A stretch of DNA of 6,722 nt, taken from Bacteroidales bacterium. Its GTDB lineage: Bacteria > Bacteroidota > Bacteroidia > Bacteroidales > GCA-2748055. The position numbers were made by a program, and so were the translations under genes. Positions 1 to 6,722 of this stretch are shown here, one piece after another; the stretch's first letter is position 1, and each line of letters opens with the position of its first letter. Location: the NCBI GenBank assembly GCA_024763595.1, contig JANTFK010000188.1, forward strand, positions 1 through 6,722, given 5' to 3'. The notes under the pieces were generated by a model. That model saw only the letters and a program-made list of their open reading frames with translations. It ran no database searches and was not told the origin of the DNA.

Positions 1-1993
1 CATCTGCTACCGCCATATGCGGGCCTTCATTTGATATCATCCGGAACAGCAACCGGTCGCGGTTAAAATCGACAAAATCATTTTCCTTTTGCACGTAATC
101 AAGTCCGTCTATCTTTCTTATTTTTTGTAAAACCCTTTTAACACGCTTTTGCGGATTATCCCGGCACGGGCGGGTTACTTCATTTTCATCCAGAACTAAA
201 AACTGATTTGCTGCTATATGGTATTTTACGGTACACCGGCCATCGGGCCAGTTTACGACAAGTGAATCGATATCATTTACACTGCCCAGTCCGAAGTGAA
301 GCCGGTTATCGTCACAGGATTTAAAACCCCGCATGGGGATGAGTTCCCTGTAATTAATTTTTCCGTTATAGTAAAGCGTGACACCTGCTCCTATAGCCCC
401 GGTATTTTTACCCACTCCTTTTAAAAGGACCATTAGGTAATTTGTTTCCGGCCTCTTCCGGGCTTCATTTTCATAAACAAAAGAAGGCATATTCACATTA
501 TTTACAACAAGATCCAGATCCCCGTCGTTATCAAGATCTCCGTAGGCGGCCCCATTTGAATGCGAGGGCGTATCCAGGCCCCAGTTGTCAGACAAATTAG
601 TAAAAGTAAGATCTTTGTTGTTATGAAAAGCATAATTGGGAACCCTTACCGAAGGGATCTTATCAATAATAGCCAGAATAGCCTTCTCTTCAGTTTGTAT
701 CATTGATCGCATTATAGCGGGATTGGAATAAAAATCAAGATAGTCGCGATCCAGTAGATCCTTATATATTCCATTGGCCACAAAAATATCATTCCATCCG
801 TCGTTATCAAGATCCATGATCAGGGCTCCCCAACTCCAATCCGTAGCACTGACACCACTAAACCTTCCAATTTCACTGAAGGAACCGTTCCTGTTGTTAA
901 GTTGAAGCACATTCCGGGCAAACTGACGGTAGTAGCCATTATTCAGTTTTATTTGATAATTCTCCCAACTTTCAAACAGTGCTTTTGTTTTCAGACGGGA
1001 ATTTCCTTCAGGGGTCATCTCAGTCACAAATATCTCCGGGTAGGCATCATTGTTGATATCCGCCATATCTGCACCCATAGCGCCCAGGCTAATTTCCCGC
1101 AACTCGTTTTCCAGTGATTCTGTAAAGGTTCCATCCTTATTATTGACATAGAGGTAATCGCGTTCAAAAAAATCATTTGACACATAAATGTCAAGCCATC
1201 CATCGCGGTTCACATCCCCCACGCTCACACCGAGTCCAAAACCGATCTTACTACCATAGATCCCGGCCTCTTCACTGACATCTATAAAATGATCTCCTTC
1301 ATTCCGGTACAATTTATTTCCTCCCAGGGTATCACGTACTTCCCGTTCTCCCGGTTTGATGTCATATTTGTTAACCGATTGAAATGAATTATTCAGGAGA
1401 TAACAATCAAGATCCCCGTCTCGGTCATAGTCAAAAAACGAGGCATGTGAGGACAATCCAAGGTCTGCAATCCCGTATTCAGCAGCCTTTTCTGTAAAAG
1501 TAAGATCGCCGTTATTAATAAACAGTTCATTGTAGCGATGTGCCCTTTTCGGATCACCCGATTTGCAAACGTAAATATCCTGCCAGCCATCTCCGTTCAC
1601 ATCAGCAATACTCACACCGGTTGACCATACATCAGGGCAGGCGACCCCGGCCTTTTCGGTAATATCCTCAAACACAAAATTGCCCTTATTGATATATAGT
1701 TTGTTATCTGCGATATTCCCGCAAAAATAGATATCGATCAATCCATCATTGTTAAAGTCTCCCAGTCCCACGCCGGCACCATTGTAAAAATTTCTGTAAG
1801 TATAAGTATTGTATTCCTCCGTATATTCCACCTGATTAATAAAATCAATTCGTGTTTGGCTTTTATCAAGGAGTGAGAACATGGGTAGCCTGAAGTCTTC
1901 AGGTTGCTCCGATTTGCAGGACCAAAAACATAATACAGTAAGAATCAAAAAGATCACTCCTGCCAATATACCCCAAAGTCTATGATAACCCAT
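1..1993 (-). CDS. FG-GAP/VCBS repeat lipoprotein with ASPIC/UnbV domain (CRTAC1-like), 3' end beyond window
   Basis: 664 codons are visible with no frameshift, and the frame is still open at the left edge. The ATG at 1993 is the first start after an in-frame TAG 15 bases upstream. Residues 1-25 look like a lipoprotein signal: a short basic start, a hydrophobic core (about 7-23), then Phe-Trp-Ser-Cys with the putative lipidated Cys26. This lipobox is loose but acceptable for Bacteroidota. Seven Asp-rich calcium-loop motifs of the type DxNxDGxxDIYV begin at residues 79, 131, 188, 260, 312, 394 and 486, the hallmark of FG-GAP/VCBS blades that pack as a beta-propeller. Residues about 532-590 match ASPIC/UnbV, with GAIGAGV, LHFGLG and VNWPDG. 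The last visible stretch (DFNRDRLLFRM, then GPHMAVAD) looks like the opening of a second repeat half, so the full protein is probably about 1,000-1,100 aa. No catalytic residues are recognisable. A surface binding or scaffold role is inferred from the fold, the signal and the susCD neighbours. The family is confident; the function is unknown. Confidence 0.9.
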   Translation of the reverse strand, partial: MGYHRLWGILAGVIFLILTVLCFWSCKSEQPEDFRLPMFSLLDKSQTRIDFINQVEYTEEYNTYTYRNFYNGAGVGLGDFNNDGLIDIYFCGNIADNKLYINKGNFVFEDITEKAGVACPDVWSTGVSIADVNGDGWQDIYVCKSGDPKRAHRYNELFINNGDLTFTEKAAEYGIADLGLSSHASFFDYDRDGDLDCYLLNNSFQSVNKYDIKPGEREVRDTLGGNKLYRNEGDHFIDVSEEAGIYGSKIGFGLGVSVGDVNRDGWLDIYVSNDFFERDYLYVNNKDGTFTESLENELREISLGAMGADMADINNDAYPEIFVTEMTPEGNSRLKTKALFESWENYQIKLNNGYYRQFARNVLQLNNRNGSFSEIGRFSGVSATDWSWGALIMDLDNDGWNDIFVANGIYKDLLDRDYLDFYSNPAIMRSMIQTEEKAILAIIDKIPSVRVPNYAFHNNKDLTFTNLSDNWGLDTPSHSNGAAYGDLDNDGDLDLVVNNVNMPSFVYENEARKRPETNYLMVLLKGVGKNTGAIGAGVTLYYNGKINYRELIPMRGFKSCDDNRLHFGLGSVNDIDSLVVNWPDGRCTVKYHIAANQFLVLDENEVTRPCRDNPQKRVKRVLQKIRKIDGLDYVQKENDFVDFNRDRLLFRMISNEGPHMAVAD
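224..400 (-). other. ASPIC/UnbV domain coding segment
   Basis: Residues about 532-590 of the repeat lipoprotein carry the signature order of the ASPIC/UnbV domain. There is a Gly-rich GAIGAGVTLYYNG strand, then a RELIPMRGFKS segment, then RLHFGLG, and finally SLVVNWPDG. This domain is typically found after FG-GAP repeats in CRTAC1-like proteins of bacteria and animals. Its molecular function is not established; it has no recognised catalytic residues. Automatic annotation sometimes labels such proteins 'RNA-binding', which the sequence here does not support. Confidence 0.8.
503..1759 (-). repeat. Seven-copy FG-GAP calcium-loop repeat region within the CRTAC1-like gene
   Basis: This segment encodes seven copies of a 12-residue acidic loop. 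The copies are DFNNDGLIDIYF, DVNGDGWQDIYV, DYDRDGDLDCYL, DVNRDGWLDIYV, DINNDAYPEIFV, DLDNDGWNDIFV and DLDNDGDLDLVV, in order from the N-terminus. Spacing is irregular (52 to 92 residues), as expected for propeller blades with inserted loops. Between several loops sits a second repeated element, roughly 'LYxNxGxxxFxxxxxxAG' (for example around residues 99-117, 157-175 and 228-245). Copies six and seven share 17 identical bases (522-538 and 798-814). Copies of the LTFT element share 14 bases (600-613 and 1494-1507). These are coding repeats, not a mobile or regulatory element. Confidence 0.85.
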
Positions 1994-2051
1994 AAGATGA
2001 GCAAGCTATTTATACGGTTGATTGTACTAATTTTCAGGAAAGGATAAAATT

Positions 2052-2100
2052 AGTATCTAAATAGAAAGAAAGCAAGCAATTGATGAATTGCTTGCTTTCT
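2052..2100 (-). terminator. Perfect 15-bp hairpin with T-rich tail downstream of susD-like gene
   Basis: Bases 2067-2081 and 2086-2100 are exact reverse complements (agaaagcaagcaatt / aattgcttgctttct) around a 4-base loop. Read on the minus strand, the stem begins 21 bases past the susD stop and its own 3' end is TTTCT, followed by TTCTATTT. This fits an intrinsic terminator for the susCD transcript, though the tail is an interrupted T-run and the stem is AT-rich (five G-C pairs of fifteen). It could instead act as a 3' stability or partial read-through element that lowers expression of the next gene. On the plus strand the hairpin is followed by A-rich sequence, so a terminator in that direction is unlikely. 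Confidence 0.7.
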
Positions 2101-2121
2101 AAAATAATTATGAATCTAAAA

Positions 2122-3846
2122 TTATTTACCTGTATAACCCGGGTTTTGTTGCAGGTTCGGGTTAGCATCCAGTTTGTCTCTGTGAATGGGGAATAGAGTC
2201 GTGTAAGCATCTGTAGTCAATACATCACCGGGATTATAATAGGGTAATACCCATTTATCCACATCGGTAAAAAATCCCCAGCGGATCAGATCCTGCCGTC
2301 TCTGGTTCTCAGCGAACATCTCCCGTCCGATTTCATTGAACAGTTCTCCGCCGGAAACACTCCCACCAGCCATATCAAAGCTGAGCGGGCCATCCAACGT
2401 CGTCAGATCGGGTACGCCGGCTCGGCTTCTTATCTGATTCACCAGTACAAGAGCTTCGGCTGACTGACCCAGACGCCACAGTGCTTCTGCTTTCATCAAC
2501 AAGACATCGGCATAACGGAATACGGCATAATCATTGCTCATATTGTTCGGCATACTTCCAATGCCTATCTCCCATTTACCTATTCTTACACCTGCCTGAC
2601 GAAGTGCCTGGGGGCCCAGTTCATTGATCTGTGGCTGACCGGAGCCCATACTTCCAAAATTAAGGGGTGCGCCGTCAGGATCTCCGAGTAACGGTACAGG
2701 CTGACGGTCCGGCTGCGGAGCTTCAAAACCATCGTCCATTACCATACCTCCACCCAGCTTGTATTGATAGCCAGCAATAAAGTTACCCCGTTTGCTGGCC
2801 GGGCCATTAACAGTTCCCACATCCCCTTTACGCAGATCTGCATCATCGTAGGAATTGTAAAATTCCTCCAGTGTGCAAAATCCGTTCCAGGGTTGAGCGG
2901 TAAGATCATAAGTCTGCTGGCTGCCATAATGCAAAGTCCGCACAGCCAGATTGAAACCCTGATAGAATACCTGGTCATAGGGAATAGCAAATATAAATTC
3001 TGCAGAAGCGGAATTCTCTACATTGAAATTGGCAAAATAGTTGCTTTCAAGTGAATATTTCCCTGAATTGATAACCTCATCACAAGCAGTTACAACTTTA
3101 CTCCATTGGGGAGCTCCTGTATATACTTCAGCATTCAGGTATAATTTGGCCAGCAAAGTCTGTCCGGCATAATAGTTCATACGACCGTAAGTAGTACCGT
3201 CAACTGCTTTAGACAACTTAGGAACAGCAGATTCCAGATTACTAACAATAGCGGCATAAACGTCTGCCCTGGGTGCCGTGGAAGGGGTAGCTTCTGCTGT
3301 GGCAAAATCGAGTACCAGCGGCACATTTCCATACAGGTCAATCAATTGCCAGTAAAAGAATCCTCTTACGGTTTCGAGTTCTGCAATAAAAGCATCTGCT
3401 TTAGCCTGTTCCACCTGTCCACTCTCCACGAGGCTCTGAAACTGGTAAATCAGCCGGTTGGCGGTATTTACACCACTGAAACCAAAATTCCAACCTCCGT
3501 TGGCATAGCCATCCTCATAGGTCCATGAATGCAGGTGCAGTCTTCTCCACATACCCCCGTCATCCCAGTCCTGACCACGCGTGGGAACAACCATCTCATC
3601 GGTGGAAGTTTCCTGGAGGGACAAAATATCACCGGAGGCATAACTCCCAAACTGTGTATAAGCAGCACCCAGTGCTGATATAAACTCCTCTTCCGTTTTA
3701 AAGAAGTTATCCGGAGTAACCTCACTATATAGTTTTTCATCAAGATTGGTACATGACTGATTCAATCCAATCACGATAAGTACCATCAATAAAGCCTTAA
3801 TAAAAGATAATGACTTTTTCATCTTAGTTATTTCATTTGTTTTCAT
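2122..3846 (-). CDS. SusD/RagB-family outer-membrane substrate-binding lipoprotein
   Basis: Surface lipoprotein that partners the SusC-like barrel and captures substrate as a lid over it. From the ATG at 3846 it is 574 aa, a normal length for SusD. The signal peptide has a Lys-rich start, a hydrophobic core (about 18-28) and Leu-Asn-Gln-Ser-Cys, giving lipidated Cys32. The mature start TNLDEKLYSEVTPDNFF is typical of the family. The SusD-like N-terminal domain includes VRGFFYWQLIDLYGNVPLV (about 160-178). The C-terminal RagB/SusD domain shows FRYADVLLMKAEALWRLG (from about 443), then IRSRAG, then GREMFAENQRRQDLIRWGFF (about 506-525). It ends with LFPIHRDKLDANPNLQQNPGY, the usual closing motif. 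The frame extends to a TTG at 3876 that overlaps the susC stop, but the signal peptide favours ATG 3846, or possibly ATG 3822 (566 aa, Cys24). It lies 19 bases after susC, so co-transcription is very likely. The ligand cannot be read from sequence. Confidence 0.95.
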   Translation of the reverse strand: MKTNEITKMKKSLSFIKALLMVLIVIGLNQSCTNLDEKLYSEVTPDNFFKTEEEFISALGAAYTQFGSYASGDILSLQETSTDEMVVPTRGQDWDDGGMWRRLHLHSWTYEDGYANGGWNFGFSGVNTANRLIYQFQSLVESGQVEQAKADAFIAELETVRGFFYWQLIDLYGNVPLVLDFATAEATPSTAPRADVYAAIVSNLESAVPKLSKAVDGTTYGRMNYYAGQTLLAKLYLNAEVYTGAPQWSKVVTACDEVINSGKYSLESNYFANFNVENSASAEFIFAIPYDQVFYQGFNLAVRTLHYGSQQTYDLTAQPWNGFCTLEEFYNSYDDADLRKGDVGTVNGPASKRGNFIAGYQYKLGGGMVMDDGFEAPQPDRQPVPLLGDPDGAPLNFGSMGSGQPQINELGPQALRQAGVRIGKWEIGIGSMPNNMSNDYAVFRYADVLLMKAEALWRLGQSAEALVLVNQIRSRAGVPDLTTLDGPLSFDMAGGSVSGGELFNEIGREMFAENQRRQDLIRWGFFTDVDKWVLPYYNPGDVLTTDAYTTLFPIHRDKLDANPNLQQNPGYTGK

Positions 3847-3865
3847 GTTGTAATCATTTTTAGGG
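3847..3865 (-). other. 19-base susC-susD intergenic junction
   Basis: The gap between the susC TAA and the preferred susD ATG is A-rich and has no Shine-Dalgarno-like purine run. That is normal for Bacteroidota, where A-rich leaders replace Shine-Dalgarno pairing. An out-of-frame ATG lies at about 3857. There is no room for a promoter or terminator here, which supports translation of both genes from one transcript. Confidence 0.6.
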
Positions 3866-6722
3866 TTAAAAACCAAGGCTTACACCAAATGAAACCGATC
3901 TGGTTCTGAACCATGTATTTCGCCGGTCAATCCCCGGTATGAGTGGGTTTCCACCATCTGAGTACCTTGGATTCGGATCAACTCCTTTGTAACCGGTAAT
4001 ATAAAACAGGTTATTGCCTGCAACATAGACCCTGGCTTTTCTGATGCCCGAGCTTTCGGACAACTTGAAATTATAACCCAAACTCAGGTTATCCAGTGCT
4101 AAAAATGAAGCATCCTCAATATGATAACTTGAAAGTACGCCTGAAGAGTTGTTCAGGAGGGTACCCGTAGTGGCATTTCTCATATCTGTAGCTGTTCTGG
4201 GCAGGTTGTATGAACCGATCATATTGGGTACTTCATAAAATGCACGGTAAGTGTTATTCAGGTCATGACCCAGAACACTTCTGAAGAAAATATTCAAATC
4301 CCATTTCTTATAGGTAAATGCATTGTTGAAGCCGAATTCGGCATTGGGCAGGCCGTTACCAACCACTTGCCGGTCATTGGGATCGATGGTTCCATCCTCA
4401 TTGATGTCTTTAAAGATCAGGTTGCCGTCGGGATCAATTTCCTGGAAAACCAGAGCCCAAAGCTGACCAATGGGTTGTCCTTCCTCTGCCCGTACCAACG
4501 GAACGTCACTTTGCCCGGGAGCACCCATACCGCCCAGGTCACGTTTTCCGTAGGAAAGTTCAGCCCCATTATAGGTACCGGAAAGAGAAACCAATTTATT
4601 TTTAAGGTAATAAGTGGGTGTAAATGTGAGACTGTAAGAGAAATCTCCGCTCTCCACAGCACGCCAGTTCAGTTCGAGTTCCAGTCCGCTGTTTTGTATT
4701 TCGCCGATATTCACCCAAGACTGGGTATAAAGGTTTGGCGGAACAGGTACTTCATACTGGAACAACAGGTCGGTGGTTGTACGTGTATAGAAGTCAAACG
4801 AACCATACAGTTTGGATTTCCAGAGTGAAAAATCAACTCCTAAATCAAATTCACCTTTCTTTTCCCAGCGCAGATCGGGGTTTGCATTGCTCACAGGTTC
4901 ATATCCGGGAACAAAAGCCCCGTTATAGAAGAAGTTACCGCCCGGACCCAGGCGAAGTAAGGAGAGGTAGCTATCGCGAGGCTGGTTACCTGTTATCCCG
5001 TAACTGGCACGCAGTTTGAGATTATCAAAAGAGCCAAAATTAATAAAATTGGAAAGGTCCACACCACCGCCGATAGCCGGGAACAATCCCCATTTATTAT
5101 CAGCTCCAAATCTCGACGAACCTTCATATCTGGCACTTGCAGTCAGGAACCAGATACCGGAAACGTCCACATTCACCCGGCCAAAAAAGGCGATCAGTTT
5201 GGAAGAATTCTTATAACTGTCAACCTCACCTATACCATTGTTAAAATCAAGTGCTGCACTCAGATTGTGATAGGAAAACGCATCGGTGATAAAATCACCT
5301 CCTCTGGCACGAAAACCTTCATTGGAAAATTCCTGGTAACTGTAGCCACCCATAACCTTCAGGTTTGCACTACTCACATTGCCTGTCCAGGTAGCAGTTG
5401 ATTCAAACAATTTGTTGGAGGCATCGTCCACACGTCTTTCAGCCAGTCCGTTGCGGTCCATTCCCGTCCAATAGCTGTTTTTGTCATAATACTGACCCCT
5501 TAAAAAGCTGCTTTTCTGTGTGGAGAAGAAAGCATCAACCACCAGTCCGTCCATAATTTCATAGGCTCCTCTAAGGGCAATATTGAAAAGTTTATCCGTA
5601 CCTTCATTGATGTCCTCTTCAAGGATTTGAACCGGGTTGTAATAGTCGAACAGAACCTGCTGGAAATAACCGTCATAAATATCATAAGCCGGATCGTCAC
5701 TTCTAACCGGAGCGGTGGGATTATATACAGAGGCATACCGGAAAGCTTCATTAAAACCGTAAGAAGATTTCCGCTGTGTGGCACCCATGATCAGATCAAC
5801 AGTCAGGCGGTCATGCAATGCTTTTTGAGACAAATTCAACCGTCCGTTTATCTGGGAAAAACCTGTATTTAAAGCAACACCGTCGCCATCACGGTAATTG
5901 AAGGAAGTGCGGTAAGTGGTCTTCTCACTTCCGCCGGACAGCGATAGATTATGCACCTGGGTAAGGGCTGTATTGGTAGTTTCCTTAAACCAGTTTGTAT
6001 TTGCCCCGAAATCGGTTCCAAGACCCGTTTCCTGTGACAGGGCACGCCATTCTGTGGCATCCATCACATTCGGATATTTGGCAACGGATTCTACGGTCAG
6101 ATAACCGTTATAATCAATCTGGGCCATTCCCTTTCTGCCCTTTTTTGTGGTAACAAGGATCACACCACTGGAGCCCCTGGTTCCGTAAATAGCTGCAGCG
6201 GAACCGTCTTTGAGAACATCTACGGATTCTATGTCGGAAGGATCGACATTCTCGAGTGACCCGCCAACAACACCGTCAATTACCACCAGGGGCTGTGTAT
6301 TGGCCCCAATAGTACTCATACCTCTCAGGCGGATATCATAACCCCCGTTTGGGTTGCCACCGGGCTTACTAATAGAGAGGCCGGCCACCTTACCCTGGAT
6401 CAACTGGGCGGGATTGTTCACATTTCCTTTGTTAAAATCATCCTCCTTCACGGTGGCAATGGAACTCGTTAATTCTTTTCTTTTTTGCGTACCGTAGCCC
6501 GTCACCACTACCTCATCAAGGGAGGTTAATGACGCAACCATTAACACATCGATCGTTGATTGGTTTCCCACAGTAATATTTTGGGAATTGAAACCAATGG
6601 AAGAAAAAACCAGCACGGCATCGGGACCGGGTACCTGGATGGAATAATTTCCGTCCACATCGGTAGTAACACCCTGCAACGTGCCCTGGATCACAATGTT
6701 AACCCCTGGTAATGCTCCTTCT
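3866..6722 (-). CDS. SusC/RagA-family TonB-dependent outer-membrane transporter, 5' end beyond window
   Basis: Energy-dependent outer-membrane importer working with the SusD-like protein. 951 codons are visible and the frame is open at the right edge, so signal peptide and true start are missing; a GTG at 6694 lies inside a domain and is not the start. Residues 1 to about 60 are most of a carboxypeptidase-regulatory-like domain (LPGVNIVIQGT, TDVDGNYSIQVPG, FSSIGF). Next is the TonB-box-like stretch LDEVVVTGYGTQKRKELTSS (about 68-87). The plug follows, with IQGKVAGL, IRLRGMSTIG, PLVVIDGV and the SusC signature SDIESVDVLKDGSAAAIYG, then SGVILVTTKKG. The rest is the beta-barrel. It includes the loop DPDGNLIFKDINEDGTIDPND (about 763-783), which resembles a calcium-binding loop and is common in the family. 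The C-terminus has ARVYVAGNNLFYITGYKGVDP, then PGIDRR, and finishes VSLGF with the terminal Phe expected for Bam-dependent insertion. Whether an N-terminal STN signalling domain exists cannot be seen. Substrate unknown. Confidence 0.96.
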   Translation of the reverse strand, partial: EGALPGVNIVIQGTLQGVTTDVDGNYSIQVPGPDAVLVFSSIGFNSQNITVGNQSTIDVLMVASLTSLDEVVVTGYGTQKRKELTSSIATVKEDDFNKGNVNNPAQLIQGKVAGLSISKPGGNPNGGYDIRLRGMSTIGANTQPLVVIDGVVGGSLENVDPSDIESVDVLKDGSAAAIYGTRGSSGVILVTTKKGRKGMAQIDYNGYLTVESVAKYPNVMDATEWRALSQETGLGTDFGANTNWFKETTNTALTQVHNLSLSGGSEKTTYRTSFNYRDGDGVALNTGFSQINGRLNLSQKALHDRLTVDLIMGATQRKSSYGFNEAFRYASVYNPTAPVRSDDPAYDIYDGYFQQVLFDYYNPVQILEEDINEGTDKLFNIALRGAYEIMDGLVVDAFFSTQKSSFLRGQYYDKNSYWTGMDRNGLAERRVDDASNKLFESTATWTGNVSSANLKVMGGYSYQEFSNEGFRARGGDFITDAFSYHNLSAALDFNNGIGEVDSYKNSSKLIAFFGRVNVDVSGIWFLTASARYEGSSRFGADNKWGLFPAIGGGVDLSNFINFGSFDNLKLRASYGITGNQPRDSYLSLLRLGPGGNFFYNGAFVPGYEPVSNANPDLRWEKKGEFDLGVDFSLWKSKLYGSFDFYTRTTTDLLFQYEVPVPPNLYTQSWVNIGEIQNSGLELELNWRAVESGDFSYSLTFTPTYYLKNKLVSLSGTYNGAELSYGKRDLGGMGAPGQSDVPLVRAEEGQPIGQLWALVFQEIDPDGNLIFKDINEDGTIDPNDRQVVGNGLPNAEFGFNNAFTYKKWDLNIFFRSVLGHDLNNTYRAFYEVPNMIGSYNLPRTATDMRNATTGTLLNNSSGVLSSYHIEDASFLALDNLSLGYNFKLSESSGIRKARVYVAGNNLFYITGYKGVDPNPRYSDGGNPLIPGIDRRNTWFRTRSVSFGVSLGF

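Noticed and set aside
522..814. 17-base direct repeat (522-538 and 798-814) as a possible recombination or mobile-element site
   Set aside because: Both copies are in the same frame and encode the start of the DLDNDG calcium loop; the match is explained by the protein repeat.
902..1117. Plus-strand 71-codon open frame
   Set aside because: It is antisense to the repeat lipoprotein, whose frame is intact and rich in family motifs across this stretch; no independent support.
1393..1590. Minus-strand 65-codon frame inside the repeat lipoprotein
   Set aside because: It is in a different frame from the intact long gene and has no features of its own; a shadow, not evidence for a frameshift.
1994..2066. 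Possible Bacteroidota promoter for the repeat lipoprotein (TAATTTTA near 2045-2052)
   Set aside because: It resembles the -7 element TAnnTTTG with one mismatch, but there is no TTTG at the expected -33 position, and such AT-rich matches are common by chance.
4265..4828. 187-codon open frame on the plus strand
   Set aside because: It lies wholly antisense to the SusC barrel, has no recognisable domain or signal, and is a shadow of a long, well-supported gene.
6692..6694. GTG as start codon of the SusC-like gene
   Set aside because: The frame continues upstream to the window edge and encodes EGALPGVNI, which belongs to the same carboxypeptidase-regulatory-like domain, so the true start is outside the window.
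1..6722. CRISPR array, tRNA or rRNA, insertion sequence or riboswitch
   Set aside because: No regularly spaced repeats, no clover-leaf or rRNA-like sequence, no transposase, and only about 150 non-coding bases in the window.

Overview
The window comes from a member of the Bacteroidota. All three genes lie on the minus strand and read from high to low coordinates: a SusC-type TonB-dependent outer-membrane transporter (cut off at its N-terminus by the right edge), its SusD-type substrate-binding lipoprotein, and a large lipoprotein built of calcium-binding FG-GAP/VCBS repeats plus an ASPIC/UnbV domain (cut off at its C-terminus by the left edge). The phylum call rests on the SusC/SusD pair, which is essentially restricted to Bacteroidota, and on the lack of clear Shine-Dalgarno sequences at the starts that can be seen. 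Nothing in the window fixes a genus.

Layout from right to left: 6722-3866 susC-like (951 codons visible, open at its 5' end). After a 19-base gap, 3846-2122 susD-like (574 aa from the preferred ATG). A 128-base spacer (1994-2121) follows, containing a perfect 15-bp hairpin with a T-rich 3' flank on the transcribed strand. Then 1993-1 is the CRTAC1/ASPIC-UnbV-type repeat lipoprotein (664 codons visible, open at its 3' end). Coding density is about 98%, and the plus strand shows no convincing gene.

From family knowledge, SusC forms a TonB-driven beta-barrel and SusD closes over it as a surface lid, together importing a large substrate (glycan, peptide or other oligomer). The third gene would add an exposed, calcium-stabilised repeat protein to the same surface. 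No glycoside hydrolase, polysaccharide lyase, sulfatase, sigma/anti-sigma pair or hybrid two-component sensor falls inside the window, so the substrate cannot be named. The hairpin suggests that expression of the third gene is at least partly uncoupled from susCD.

I found no clear evidence of an entirely new system. The points most worth following are the pairing of an FG-GAP/ASPIC surface protein with susCD and the strong hairpin between them.
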